Shown: positions 33,421-45,704, counted from the first letter of the stretch. The stretch is DNA of 52,122 bases from Anthoceros angustus (GCA_010909165.1 MU008167.1:1737220-1789341), one strand, 5' to 3'. A program made the numbers and translations. Notes: generated by a model not told the origin, from the letters alone.

Positions 33421-35579
33421 ATGGTGAAAGCGCCTGCACCTAAGAAGGGCAAGCTGGTTGCTAGGGAGCCGGAGAAGAGGTACAGATGCCCGAATTTAAT
33501 TGCTTCCCTGCACAGGTGGAGGCTAGGCACTTGGTGGCATTCAGACGGTTTGCTGGAGAGCCCAACGTACAATTGCAATGGGTGTATGGCCGCCACTGGG
33601 CCTATGTCAGCTTGGAGATGATAGAGGAATGCTTTATAAACTTCACTATGCCACGGCAGGAACTTGAGGAACTGGAAAATAGGGATGCAAGGACTGATCC
33701 AGGGTGCTGGACAGCCCAACACATCCGACAGGTATATGGAAGGCCAAATGAGGAGGCTCAAGAGGGGATTGCAATCATGGAGCTTGAAAGGAAGGTTGAG
33801 GAGAAAGGAGAAGAGAAAAAGGAGAATAGGAATTGTCATGAGCTGCTTAAGAAGGCCATGGACATGTTACAGCACGGGCATAAGTCTAGAGGGAAAGGTG
33901 GTTGATGCAAGGAAGAGAAATGGAGAATGTTTGTAAAGATTCTCCTTGGATTGGTGAGTGCTCAACGGAAGACATCTTAGTGATGCACAGTTGTATTTCA
34001 TTTGGAGGTTGTCTAGGGGGGCTACTTCGGATTGGGGAATGGTAATGTATGATGTTTATCGCACATCGCAAGGTTGCTTATGCCCAATGCCGAGAATCCA
34101 AGAGCACGGAGCTAATCTCCACCTACGATTCATATTTATGAGCTCCAAGGATTATTGAAGCTGTGGAGAATTGGAGTTTTCTAAGATGGATTTCCAAGAG
34201 GTACCATTGGATGCAGGAATCCCTAAGCCCGTGAGAGAAGTCCCCAACAAGAGACGGGAAGAAGGAAGCAATGGAGGATCTTGCCTACTTGTCCCATCGC
34301 AGAGGAAGAAGAAGAAGAGGTTCATCTAGTGAGAGCACCGAGGAAGAGAATGGTAGGAAGAGGTGAGTCGGAGCCACCTCCTACGGCGGTGGAGAGTGAA
34401 AAAGCTCTTGTTGAGAGAGTCAAGGCAGCTTCCATTGCGAAGGAAGCTGCAAGAAGAGCTGGTATGGGTGGAAGAGAAGGAGAAACTAGCAAGTCGGCGG
34501 AACTTGGGCAGGTAGGAAGGGCTAGCATAACCAGTGGGGCTGCCGTAGGGAGCGCATTGTCCTTTGCGTTCGTAGGCCCGGTGGAGGGAAATTTTCTTTC
34601 AATGTATGCGTCTTGTGAGTTCGACTTTGTATCGTGCAGTATAGCCGTATTCGTGAACGGGAACTTGAATTAGTTCCTTGCCCCGTGGCCCGATCGCGGC
34701 TGGGTCGATACGAGAGAGAGGGGAGAGGAAGGCCATGCTCATGGCATGGCATGTCGGTTCGCCAAGCCGCACTGCGAACCGATATTTAGGCCTAGCTGCT
34801 GCCTGAGGAAATGTGGATACAGAAGAATTAAGGGCAGCTCAAACTAGGATTGTAGAGCTAGAGTCAAGTGTAGGTAGGTTCTTGAAAGGGAAAAGCGACT
34901 TACATTGGACCTTGAGGAGCTGAGTTGAGGCATCAAGAGATGGTGCAAGAGTTGGATGGCATTATGGTGACACGCTAAGGAGAAGGAAGGATGGGCCTTG
35001 GAGAATCGAGGATGCGAGAACAAGTCCGGAGTTGGTGTATCGTGGCGATGGCCAAGAAGGATGTAAAGGAGGTCCAGGGCCTTGCAAAGGCTAAGGATGA
35101 CTTATTAAATGGCAAGGACCTCGAGGTAGGAGAATTGAGAAGGAGAAGGAGACCCTACAAGAGTCATGGGACTCCTCAAGCGAGTTAGAAGAAGCCAAGG
35201 GGCTGTGAGTGAAGCTAATCGTAGGGCCTCGCAAGAGAGAGAGAGAGTTGCAAGAAAGCTGAAGACATGGTACGCCGCTTGATGGTTGTGCGTAAGAGAA
35301 GGTTCGAGCCGATCATGCCCTGCAAAAGAGGATGTTGAGGCGCATCCATGATGCGGAGAAGGGTATCACGCTATGTCCATATAAGTGGGGCAGCTATGGA
35401 AAGGGATGCCTTGCACACGAAGTGTGAGATGGCAAGTGACTGCAGACTTGGAAGATTTGAAGAACAAATATCGCAACCTACACCTTAATTCGGTGAATAG
35501 ACTAGTTAGGATCAAGGCTGATCTGTTGAGATTGGAAGCTAGCCATGCTTCAAGAGGGTCACAAGTGTCAAGAAAGTAA
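33421..35579 (+). pseudogene. YGR/DW ORF with coiled-coil tail (unknown, LTR-embedded)
   Basis: Begins MVKAPAPKKGKLVAREPEKR (basic N-terminus). After a shift near a tacag word at about 33480, the frame 33486-33905 reads YGRHWAYVSLEMIEECFINF, NARTDPGCWTAQHIRQVYGR and a Lys/Glu-rich helix. SDWGMVMYDVY follows at about 34040, a low-complexity basic part at 34290-34370 (EEEEEVHLVRAPRKRM), an Ala/Lys-rich helix (34400-34530), and further coiled coil (34830-35579, ending LRLEASHASRGSQVSRK and a stop). The best-preserved member of a family also seen at 18321-18909, 41000-43081 and, more remotely, at 8926-9991 and 14649-18064. Function unknown; gag-like, or a passenger ORF. Confidence 0.62.
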
Positions 35580-35580
35580 G

Positions 35581-35838
35581 TGTTCGATTGCAAAACTAAG
35601 CGAGGCCTTAAAACACAAGTAAAGAGCAACTTTGAGCATAGAACACAAAGACAATAGTCAAAGAGCTGAACCTACTATAGCTAGCTGGTCTCACCCTTTT
35701 AAACCCTAAAAGTGTCACTCACGTTTCCTACTCAATATGGGGTATATGTTTCCCATTTACCCACTTATATGCTCAATCACCTACATCTTTTACATAGTCA
35801 TATCCATCTTAACAAACTCGATGGTAACGCCGTCAACA
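35581..35838 (-). mobile_element. Copia-4 3' LTR
   Basis: Minus-strand segment starting TGTTGACGGCG after a purine tract (GAGTGGGA, 35839-35848) and ending at plus-strand TG (35581). At 258 bp it is like the 271-bp LTR of copia-3. A TATA-like TTTAAAAG is near 35695-35702. Confidence 0.6.
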
Positions 35839-35848
35839 ATCCCACTCA

Positions 35849-36565
35849 GCGACCTGAGTTTGCCTTAATCCAACTACCTCTCTACACTTCTCAAACTTGA
35901 ACTTGCTCAAGCCTTGGTAAAGAAATCTGCAGCCATATCCTCCGTTTGCAATACTCAAATGGAACCTCCAATGATTTCACCCTTTCACGAACAAAGTGAT
36001 GTTGGATATCAATATGCTTTGTCCTTGAGTGGTGCAGGTTCTTGATCAATGCCATGCTTCCTGGTTGTCACTTTGAAGAAACGTTGGGTACACTTGTTGA
36101 TACCCAATTTCTTCCATGAACCTTCTCAACCAAATGGCTTCCTTTGTAGCTTGTGTGGATGCCATGTACTCACAGACATTACAGCGTTGGTTGCTTTTGC
36201 TATTCAACTGATGGCACCTCCCCTAGGATAAAAACATATCCGGTTGTGGACCTCCGATCATCAAGATCGCTCCCCAATCCAGTCACAATATCCAAGCGTG
36301 TCCTTCATTTGAACCTGAAAACTCAAGGTACATGTCATGTGTGACTTTCAAGTACCTCATTATCCTCTTCACGCAATCCAATGTGGCTTTCCGAGATTTT
36401 GCATATATTGGCTCACAGCACCTAGAGCTTTCTCAAGATCTGGACGAGTTGCAACCATGGCAAACATCATACTACCACCGCTTGTCTGTAGGAATGTTCT
36501 TCATCTCCTCCTCCTCGTGATTGGTTGCAGGACATTGGTCTTTGCTAAGCCTCATATCTAAGCAG
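35849..36565 (-). pseudogene. Copia-4 RNase H fragment
   Basis: Minus-strand reading gives MRYLKVTHDMYLEF, a GGAISWNSK-like stretch, ASTQATKEAIWLRRFMEEIG and SDNQ: the RNase H end of a Ty1/copia polyprotein. Gag, protease, integrase and most of RT are missing. The left end is a proper LTR, but on the right it stops at about 36565 against the large-LTR 3' module, so it is truncated. Confidence 0.8.
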
Positions 36566-36596
36566 GAGGCAGGAGGATCCCCATATACAACCTCCG

Positions 36597-37492
36597 AGGG
36601 AGGTTGTATGAGATCCTCCTATAAGAGGAGGATGATTTTACCGAAAAGTATCACGTCTTGCACTTCCATACTCATGAGTCCTTTGCTCCTTGTGAAGGAA
36701 TTTCGTCTTGTAAGCTAACGGTCTGGTAGAGAGGAAGTTTGGTAGTCGGTGCTTGGTAGAGGGCTCGCTCCTGCGCCTCGACGAGTTGCTCCCCTTGTGA
36801 ATGGCTGCTGTGAAATTGCTTTGCTTTGGGTGTGTGGCGATGCCCAAGGAACTCTCGGCTTGAGGGTAGCTACAAGGAAAGACTCCCTGGAGGTTCGCTG
36901 TCTGGTGTCAAACTCATAGCAACCGGCCCAAGGAAGAACTTGCTGGCTTGTGGCGGCACCTAAACCCAGGCGTTATGCCGTAAGAGCGGGGCGTGAGCTT
37001 GAAGTGAAGTTAGATTAGGAGGAGGATGATGAGTTGAGTTGAGCATTGAGGAGGATGATGAGTGGGATGATGAGTAGAAGATTAGAGTGTAGGAAATAGT
37101 GGAAGGCCACAAAGCGAGCCTTAGGGACGAATCCCAAATTTGTAACAAGAGGGAGCTCAAATTGTTGGAAGAGTTAGTCTTAGAGGTAGGGACGAATCGG
37201 CGTGGGTCATGGGGTCCCCGCCTGCGGTGGGCTCCTTTCCCGAGGCATGGCGTTGTGTTGTTGTAGGTCGGGAGTTGGTGAATTTTGAAAGGCAAGTGGT
37301 GCAGCTGTAGAGGGAGAGTTAGAGGGCGCCTTGCTTGTTGAGGGGCCGAGGTTGTGAATGGGTGAAGGCAACGATTGATCTCTCGTAATCCGGCTGTCCA
37401 CACAAGTCTTATGGGACGAAACCCGACGTCGAGTGATGGGATAAGTGTGGCCACTAGAGGGTGAATCTCGAGCCCCGGGGTTTTCCTCCGCA
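36597..37492 (+). mobile_element. Large-LTR 3' module (TATA to LTR end)
   Basis: Aligns by eye with 23160-24040 and 30896-31790, and with the reverse of 39170-40000. Contains the ctataagagg TATA unit (36620 area) and ends TTTTCCTCCGCA. Its last 290 bp also match, inverted, the terminal part of the copia-1 LTR (1195-1460). Confidence 0.75.
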
Positions 37493-39169
37493 GACTAACA
37501 CTTTATTACAACATTAAACTTTGTATTTTGGGCATACGCTACTATTACGGTTGCATTCCAAGAAACAAGTATGCTTTTGTCTCTGCGCAAATCGAGCTCA
37601 CATGGCTTGACATGAAATGTAGAATCAAGCTCAATGAACCGAGCCAACTTCATGCGCCAATATCGAGTTGCAATTAGAGAGGCATCACGACCTGCACTCA
37701 TCCGACGGCTCGCCATGTAATTTCTACCATCACCTATAATCAATTCGTGTGCACCGCTCACCTGTCGTCCATGCCCAGAACCCAGGGTATACGATATCGC
37801 GCAGAGGAATGGCATCCTTGCCCTAAACAGTGAAAAGCGCCCACCAACCGCTTGTCAAACCATTCACCGATCCTCGGGTTAGGCGGTGTGGTCATCCACC
37901 GTAATTTCGAGCAAGCACCTCCCAACGATAAGCACGCACGTGTGCTGCCCCGGCGGCAGCTGTCGTAGCGACTACCCACATCCGGGCGTCGTTGTCAAAA
38001 GTCCGGATGGCATTAGGAAGCTGCCAAAGTGCCCACGAATCCGCCCAGGTTTGCTTGATACTAGCCTCTATGCACGCAAGAAAGCGGTGTAGTCACCGCC
38101 TGCTTTGGTCCCGCCCGCCATCCCCACCCGCCTGCAAACACCCACCGAACGGGCATTCAAAACCGCCATGCCCACAAACAGCCTCATGAACACAACCAAA
38201 GCATCCCCAAAGCTTGAGATGAGGTAGAGGAGGAGGACCTCAATGGTGCTCTTGCCTTGAAGGAGGCGAGGCCGGACCTACATGAATCGGCGGTGAAAGC
38301 CCGTATGGACACTCTCCACCTCCCGACCTTAGTATGGATGCAATTCAAGCCGTTGATGCGTGTATTCGCGCACCGCTCGAGCCGATGCGTGATATTGCGG
38401 TCCAACTATGCTATGCTCAAATATTCGCGACATGACATCGCCGCCATTGGTCGTCACCCGCGGGCCCTTTCCTCTCCGTGCAAATGAGCCTCCGCGTACA
38501 TAATTAAATAGCACCATGCCAACGGGACATACCTTGGCACACCATAATCCAAGGACGCCAAAAACCTAGGTTCAAGCGATTGCGTTGAGGTCACATCACG
38601 ACTCAGCGAACGTCATTGGCTCATGACAATGGATTGGCATACTGGCATACATCATGGTCTGGATGTCGATCATGCTGAGGCGCACAAACAACCAATACTT
38701 GAAGATCGCCGAACGATAACAATTACGGTAGGGTGCCAACACGTGTGGGTGCATGCACCAATGAAACAATCATGCGCTCTGCGGGGTTTGCACGTTAATT
38801 TTCAGCACTAGCCAAAACCGGCAATTAGTAGGTGGTGCATTGCCACGCCTGGGGCTTAGGCCGTTGTGCGCCTTTCGCTCGCAAGTGTGCGAGTTCGACC
38901 TACGAAAATGTACATCACAAGATCCGCGGCCGTGGCTTCACCGCAATATGCCCTTAAAACCAACGCCGCGCCATTTCACGTCCCTTCTTGCGAGCGAGGG
39001 AATAGCTAAAGCCCAATTCAAGGGCTCGGAATAGTGAGGATAGAGTTGCCCGGATAGGTCAATAATCACCACATCGGTGTGCTCTTCGTCCCTTCTATGA
39101 CAAAAACCTCATATACGTCTTAAACTATCTCAAGAGCACGCATCTTGTGTTGCTTTGATCCTTGATGCT
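37493..39169. other. Unassigned 1.7-kb segment between facing LTR ends
   Basis: Not repeated elsewhere in the window and richer in CG than its surroundings. The longest frame is minus 37495-37815 (106 aa: GSGHGRQVSGAHELIIGDGR, then RKLARFIEL-type text); others are 37758-37979 (minus) and 38257-38487 (plus). I recognise none of them. It is flanked by LTR 3' ends pointing towards it, so it could be internal DNA of a disrupted element, or host DNA caught between two insertions. Confidence 0.35.
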
Positions 39170-42100
39170 TGTGGAGGAAAACCCCGGGGCTTCCGTGGCT
39201 TCCCCTCTGGCCACACTTATCCCATTCGCCAAAACCGTCGTTGGGTTTCGTCCCATGAGACTTGTGAAAGTTCGAGGTCTTGTGATGCGATCGCTACTGC
39301 GAGACACACTTCTCGACCTTCTAAACAAGCAAGGCGCCCTCTACTCTCCCTCTTCACGGCCCCCACTTGCCTGCTCCAATCCTCGACCTACAACGACACA
39401 CAATTGCGGTCCGCCTTGGTGAGGAGCCTATCACGGGCGCCGGGACCCCAGTCCACACGCAATTTAAATCTAAGACCACTCTTCTCCCACTCGGGGCGCT
39501 TTTACTTGCGGTTGGGATTCGTCCCTTAGGCTCTGCCTGTGGCCTTCCACTAACACCTACACCTCTAATCCTCTACTCATCTTCTCATCTCCTCATCCTC
39601 TTCCTCCTATTCTAACCTCGATTCGGGCTTCTTGGCTCGCCCTTACGGCTGGCACAGGTCGGCCTCCACCAAGTTCTTCCTTGGGCGGTTGCTATGAGTT
39701 TGACACGGCGAGAACCTCGAGTCTTTCCACAGTCTACCCTCAAGCCGAGAGTTCACAGGCATTGCCACACACCCAAAGCAAAGCAATTTCACGCAACCAT
39801 TCACAAGGAGCAACTCGTTTAGGCACTTGCGTGAGCAAGTCCTCCACACTCAGACCACATGACTTCCTCTCTGCAGACTGCGTTGGCTCACCGGACGAAA
39901 TTCCTGTAATGGCAAAGGACTCGCGTGGGCGCAAGACATGATACTTTACTTTGTGAAATCCTCCTCCTCTTATAGGAGGCCTTCCACATACAACCTCCCT
40001 TAGGTGACCCTCTGCGGTCACCTTTTCCAATTCTATTATTTCCTATGACATTTAATGCGGCACCTAATCTATTATGCATCCTTGGTAAATTCTATTCTAG
40101 CAACTTCACCTAATCATCCTTAAGGATGTCATCTACACCTATCCTTCCCTTCCCCAAAGCTCATTTATGGTCATTGACCATTTAGTCCTTATCTTCTTGG
40201 GGTGGGACGTGTCCCTTGGATTGGCTCCCTCGCCCTCCTTTTGCTCTGTCCCTTCCCAGCTTGTCGCTTCCTAATGTGTGGGGCAAGTATCTGCCCCTTC
40301 CTCCATCTCAGGCGGCGCCCAATTCCTGTCCCCTCCGGTCGCGCCCCTGCGCCTGCCTTTTCTCCGCCACCTCGCGCTGGTCGCCCGTTCATCGCACCCT
40401 AGCGGTAGTCGGCGGACTGGGGTGGTGACCTACCATGGTAGTGATCTTCTTTTCTTCTTCTCCATCTCCTCCTCTTGAGTGGATCTTCATTGCTCCTTTC
40501 CTTCTGTTTGGATTTGTCCATACCTATCATGGAGCATTCTTCAAAATCTTCCTCCCCATTGTCGGATTTTCTAATCTCTCGGGCCTTTTGCATGGCCTCC
40601 TCTCTCCCCTTGCTCGTGGGTGGGAACTTCTCACCCTCCTTCCTCGGTCGGATCAGTCTCTCCTCCGGTGGGGTTGTCTCCCCCCCCTTCTCGGGGTATG
40701 CTGACCCCGGCTCCCCTCTCGGCGGGCCTCGGCGACTCAAGCCCGGCGCTCGCGCCCCCTACCCGGTGGTCGGCGGACTACGGCGTGGGTGGTGTCCCGC
40801 GGTGGTCTGGCGGACTACCGTGGTATGGTCACCGTGGTAGGTGACCCCTGGTGGGTCCCCCCTCCTTGCTCTCGCGCCATCTTCCTCCTTTGGCGTCCGG
40901 CCTCTCCTTCTCCTCGACTCCTCGTTCCTCGGAGTCCATTTGGCCTCATCAAAATTAGGCCTCAGGCTGCACTTGTTCGGCTCCCATCATCATGAGGACC
41001 CAATGTCCTCCTCTTGGCCAAGTAAGACTCATTGTTGGCCTTCAAAATCTATTGTGAGCCCCAAGCTATGATGCATTTGGAGATCATCAATCTCCGTGGG
41101 CCACTCTCCATCCTCACACCTACCTTGTAGGCATCCCTTGAGGTGGTCAATTCCCACCTTCACATGGAGGTTACATTCTCTCCTCCTTGCTTTTGGTTGG
41201 CCAATTTTGCTGAAGGGCATAATCCAAAATCTCCTCTTCCTCACCACCCATCCATGCACCACCTTCTTGTGGTGCTCCTCCTCTGGAACCTCCTTTGTTC
41301 CAGCTCATTGCTTGGCAAGCCTCCTTCTCCACTTGCCAACTCACTTCTCGCGCTCCACTCTTCTTGTCTTGAGCCTTTAGCTCACGCTTCTCTTCAAATT
41401 ACCGGGTCCTTAATTCCTCTCCATGTCCGGATCTTGATGGCTTAGTAGCCATCACTGCTCTTGTGTCCATTTGTTGGACACCTTCTCCTTCCTAGAGCCT
41501 CTGTTTTGCCCTTTCTCTTGCTAATTGGGCAAAATGCTCCTCATATACGCCTCCAAGTCCCGTTGGGTTGTTGCCGAATGGCTCTTTCTTGATTTGTGAC
41601 AACCTTCCCTCAGGACCTTCTCCTCTCTGGTGAGTCGTGGAGCTTCTACCTTTTCCAACTTGGCTGCCTTCGTCGGACTCCATGGCCTCCAATTGCCATT
41701 TGGTCCACTGCCTTCCTCCGGCCATGTCTTGGGCTTTGACTTCCTCTTGCATGCCCACAAGGAGGCTAGCTCCTAGCCCCTTCAAATCCACATGAGTGCT
41801 TCACAAGCACTCGGCAATTCTCTAGGGTCCTAATTCCACCCCTCCTTCTTCTGGAAATTTCCAGCTCCCTCACCTCGGGCCATCGCAGCGTGGTCCCTCC
41901 CTCATCCGCCCTTCCTCCCGGCGGTGGTGGCCTCGGCGCCTTGCTCTCAGCTTCTTCTCCTTCCCTTCCCCGTAGCTGGCGTGGGCTGCCCTGCGTGTGC
42001 ACGCCTACCATGGTGGTCCCTCCCCTATGATACCACCTCTGGTGGTCGCCTCTGATGCGCCTTGGGTGCCTCCCCTCTGGGTAGGTGCCTCTCTCTAGGC

Positions 42101-43949
42101 ACAAAGGAGATGGTGGGGACTCCCCACCCTTGGTATCACCCCTCACTGGTAGTCCTCCTCTCATAGACTACCATTCGGCCTTCCTCGGCGGTTCTTCCTC
42201 TCCTCCTCCTTGCTCTGTGGGGAAAAATTCCCACTCGCAACCTTGTTGCCTCACATCTCTCCCTTGCTCTAGCATGCTTGTGGAGTCGACCTCCCCTCTT
42301 CCTCAATGCAAAGGCAAGGCCTTTCCCTGGAGATGGATTATCTCAAAGGATGCCAAGCATCTTCAACTCCTTGCTTGAGAAGTCCCTCGGTTTCCACAAT
42401 GCACCAAATAGGTGCTAAGGTAGCAGGCCTTGGCCTTCCTCATCCACCGAATTGAGGAGCTTCTCGGTGGTGGATGTAGGCCTCATACATGATGGTCCCC
42501 AATCGCTTGGCTCCCCAAATCTTCCACAAAATTGGAGGAAGTTGGTGCTTTGAAGAGTCGTTGGTAATTACCAACCCCGGCACAATCTTAAGAGCCTCCA
42601 CTTGACTCCTTGATGCTCTCGGTCTTCCAGCCATTCTTGGCGTGGGCCTTCACTCCTCCATCCATCATGTCGAGGAACTCTGCGGAATGTCGGAGGGGCC
42701 GTCCTCTTCCTCCATTCGACCTTCGAGGGAGCAATTCGAGCTCTCCTCCTCGGTCTTCCATACACATCGAATGCTCCTTACGGTCCAGCGAGGATCGTTC
42801 GAGCATTCCTTTCCGTGCGGCAAGGGGCCGATTGATGGAGGTTGATGTAACACTCCTCAATCAATTCCAAATTGGTGTAGGCCCATTGGCGGCCATACAC
42901 CCATCCAATTGGATGTTATCCTCCTACGCCCTTCGAAAATCAACCAAATCGCGGGGTTGTGCCAAAGCAAGTGAATTGGGGCATCTCGCTCACCTCTGGC
43001 AGTGGCCCTCTCTGCCTTCTTTCCTCCTCGCCTCGAGGAGCCCTTGGCGGCTCCTTCCCTTGCCTTTTTCCCTCGAGGCATGGTGCGTCCTCTCAAGTGC
43101 TTCAAAAGGAAATTACTTCTCCAGCTTCAAAATTCCCACTCTCACCTCTTCCTTGTGTAACCCCCTCTCACCACGCCACGTTAGCCACAGTTTGGCTGCT
43201 CAATTCCTCTTGATTCTTCTTCCGGTGCGCGCAGCGATCTGCGCTCTCCTCTCAATTCCCCAGCGCTCGCGCCTCCCCTTTTGCTCCGCTCCTTCTCAAT
43301 TGGTGCTCCTCCTTCCCACTCTGGCGCTCCGCGCTTCCCCTCCTCGCCTCCGCTTGGGTCTCCTTCCCGATGGGCGTTCTCGCTCCTCTCGGCGCTCGTG
43401 ATGGCGGCCTTTTCCTTCCGATGGTCTTCCTTCCTTCTCTTTCGCTCCAACTCCTCGTTCGCTCTTCTCGAAGTGAGGAGGGCGCGCCAAAGCACTTTGC
43501 CCTCTTTTGGATGCCACACAGGCTGCACAACCCTAGATTGGTTCATCATTCCAAAATCCTAATCCTACTACCTATTTTCCTATCTTTCCTACCCTAATTA
43601 ATCTATATATTTATTCCCTATTGGTGAGCATATATAGTGGATATCCCCTTATTCTAATTTCCTTTTGCGAGATTCGTCGACCTACCCGTGATGGTCTCTT
43701 CTCGACCTACGGCGTGGTGTGGCGACCTACGGTAGTCTGCCCGACCTACCGACGCCCTCACGCTCGCTGAGTCGTTTTGACCCGTTCTTCTTCTGGGATA
43801 TCCTCTTGCCTTCCTAACAATATCCTACAACTCCGACTTCAAGATTCTCAGAAAATTTCTTGGCATGCTCCTCTTCAATCGTTTTAGCCAAAAAAATCAA
43901 ACTTGTTGTCTTGGCTCTTTTGGGCTGGTTGCCCAAACTTTTAGTTCAC
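39170..43949 (-). mobile_element. 3' LTR of minus-strand Ty3/gypsy element (4,780 bp)
   Basis: On the minus strand it starts TGTGAACTAAAAGTTTGGGC directly after a polypurine tract and gypsy integrase, and ends GGTTTTCCTCCACA. Start, TATA unit (about 39961-39999), palindromes (40420-40850, 42000-42180) and end match element C's LTR. The middle differs: it holds a YGR/DW ORF copy (41000-43081) in place of C's ORF relics. It also supplies the empty-site version of the locus that element C entered (42881-42930). Confidence 0.85.
41000..43081 (-). pseudogene. YGR/DW ORF inside the gypsy LTR
   Basis: Starts MPRGKKAREGAAKGSSRRGG (basic N-terminus, like the MVKAPAPKKGK start at 33421). In shifting frames it reads IGWVYGRQWAYTNLELIEEC (about 42880-42840), SNCSLEGR, then VPGLVITNDSSKHQLPPILW and GTIMYEAYIHHREAPQ (about 42470). 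FEIIHLQGK follows near 42340, and later helices such as EEVKAQDMAGGRQWTKWQLE (41490-41791). It lies wholly between an LTR start set by polypurine tract and pol and an LTR end, so it is the clearest case of the ORF being LTR-internal. Many frameshifts; function unknown. Confidence 0.58.
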
Positions 43950-43965
43950 ATACTCCCTCCTCACT
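43950..43965 (-). promoter_or_regulatory. Polypurine tract of the gypsy element
   Basis: The minus strand reads CAGTGAGGAGGGAGTA directly before the LTR start. Matches the tract of element C at 26705-26718. Confidence 0.75.
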
Positions 43966-45010
43966 GTTTGCGTCCAAACAACGCTAATTTGAGGTACTTC
44001 TTAACCTTCCACCCATTCACTCGTGGGTAATTCGCCTAGTACGGAGTTGCAGATCCATTCTCATATCTGCGACCACCTCGTAGGTCCCATCCATCTCAGC
44101 CTAAGCTTCTGGAAGTCTAGGTGCTCGACTATCATAGAAGAACCAAATCCCGTCCACGATAGCCTCTTGCTTCCTCAACTTCCCATCATGCGATCTTTTA
44201 CGAGTTCCACATCCTGGTTTCTTCTAAAGCATCCTCCCTCGTTCCTCCTGCTCTATGAGATTCTAGTCTAGCTACACTATCTCTCTGATCATCGTTCATC
44301 CTCCATGATCACAGCAGGTAGGTACTTCAAATTCCACGGGCATCACGGGACATGCCATGTTAGATAATAAGGGGTCTTCTTGGTGGTTACCTTCTCCATG
44401 ATCTGTAGCCCACGGTCTTGAATGCAACTTAGCATCCCAATCATACATGTGTTCGATTACCTTGGTGAGGATTGTGCGCAACCCATTCGTCTTCTCCGTC
44501 ATTCCGTTTGCCTTTGGGGTTGTAGGGGTCGTCTTCGATGCGAATGTTGAAGTAGGTGGTTAGGGACTCAGCGAGTTGAGGAAATGTGTCCCTCGTGACC
44601 AACTCTAAAGGACATCCGTACCTCGTTATGATGTTCTCGAATAAAAACTTTGCCCAGTCGTCGTCCTTCCTCGTCCGCTTCCACCATCTTGTACAATAAT
44701 CAGCCACCAAAATGTCCTTCTTAGTCCATTGCGTTGGTGGTTTGATCGGTCATTCCCCACTTCTCGAAGGTGCTAGCGGTAAGATGTAGGTAAGAGGCCA
44801 TTGTGTACAACGTGGGCCGTAACCCTCGACACGCATCACACCTCGGTGAACTCCCACATCCTTTTGCGCCATAGCCCACGAACCACATTCAAAATCTTCT
44901 TAACGGTCACTGCGAATAGTGTCCTGCCTCTTACGCATGTATGCCTCCGTGGGTGAGCCTCTTGCTCGAGGCATCTCGGATCTTCTCGTCCCCAAGTTTA
45001 TAGACGCCCT
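43966..45010 (-). pseudogene. Ty3/gypsy integrase
   Basis: Right to left: a zinc-finger part ending CDACRGLRPTLYTMASYLH (about 44850-44790), then the core DILVADYCTRWW, KFLFENIITRYGCPLELV, TTYFNIR, PYNPK and WDAKLHSRPW (44710-44390). PVMPVEFEVPT follows (about 44340), and the tail FVLLYDSR to the polypurine tract. The expected DDE acidic residues are partly lost through frame breaks (NIITRYGCPLELVTRD for the usual ...SDRG). It would join cDNA to host DNA. Closest tail copy is in element C. Confidence 0.88.
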
Positions 45011-45704
45011 TTGCAATAGGCGAGGCTTTATGGAGAAAAAACAGCCGCCCCCCTGGACAAACCATCGGGCATGATTCCATGCTCCAGAATTGCGTACTTC
45101 CATTCAAAATCTTGGGCATGAACGCCCCTCGCGTTCTAATCTCCTCCTTCCGGGCGTACTCGTGCCTCCACCTAGCTCGTCCGTTAGGCCCCGGTGGCGT
45201 GGATCTATCCAAATCCATCGCCTCCACCGCCCGCCCATCTTGCGTTCCCTGCGGCGTTTGCATGCTCCTCCTCGGCAACGGGATCTCTTCCATTCACGCT
45301 GGTCTAGCCTCGTGTCTAGGTCCGGCTCATTTCATGGCCTCTTTTCACCTCCATGTCCTCCTGGTGATTTCCCATGAATCCATTCTCCTTCTCCTGTTTT
45401 CTTCAAAGCATGGGGTGCATCTCCTTCCTTTTGCCAACTCGTGGCCTCCACTTGCAGCCCTTGTTGCTCACCCTTGAGCATTCAGCCTCCTCCTCGCGCC
45501 CATCTTGGCGCCTCCTATCTCCCCTCGGTTCCAGTTGTCCTGCTGACTTTTCTGCGCTCCCTTCTTGCTCATTTGGCCTCTCCTGCAACAAGACTTGCTG
45601 ATCAATTCTTAGGCCGTCAACATGCTCACGTCCTCCCCTTGACGTGCGGCAACTCCTCGGAAATCGGTCTCGTGGCCTCAAGTCGCTCTCCGGTTTTCGG
45701 CGAG
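45011..45704 (-). pseudogene. Ty3/gypsy spacer between RNase H and integrase
   Basis: Minus-strand frames 44931-45293 and 45403-45681 carry DGLRIDQQVLLQERPNEQEG, PRHEARPA and GDEKIRDASSKRLTHGG. The first two also occur in element C's internal region (25500-25580, about 25950), showing common descent. Confidence 0.7.

Larger units (their letters stand above)
31835..37492 (+). mobile_element. Element D: large LTR carrying an ORF, split by a copia remnant
   Basis: Starts TGTGAAATGCAAAAGTTTGG, close to the start of element C's LTR, and ends TTTTCCTCCGCA at 37492 with the same 3' module as the other LTRs. Between them are a minisatellite, an ORF (33421-35579) and a minus-strand copia remnant (35581-about 36565). 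Without the copia piece its length is about 4.7 kb, like the 4.8- and 5.1-kb LTRs. I infer that this is one interrupted LTR. Alternatively the left part is an LTR plus gag and the right part a separate LTR end. Confidence 0.55.

Noticed and set aside
37495-37815. 106-aa minus-strand ORF as a bacterial or viral gene
   Set aside because: CG-rich composition suggested it, but no specific motif supports any assignment, so it was left as unassigned.
42610-43401. 263-aa plus-strand ORF, the longest in the window
   Set aside because: It is the antisense shadow of the YGR/DW ORF, whose motifs read on the minus strand. Its own Ser/Pro/Leu-rich text matches nothing.
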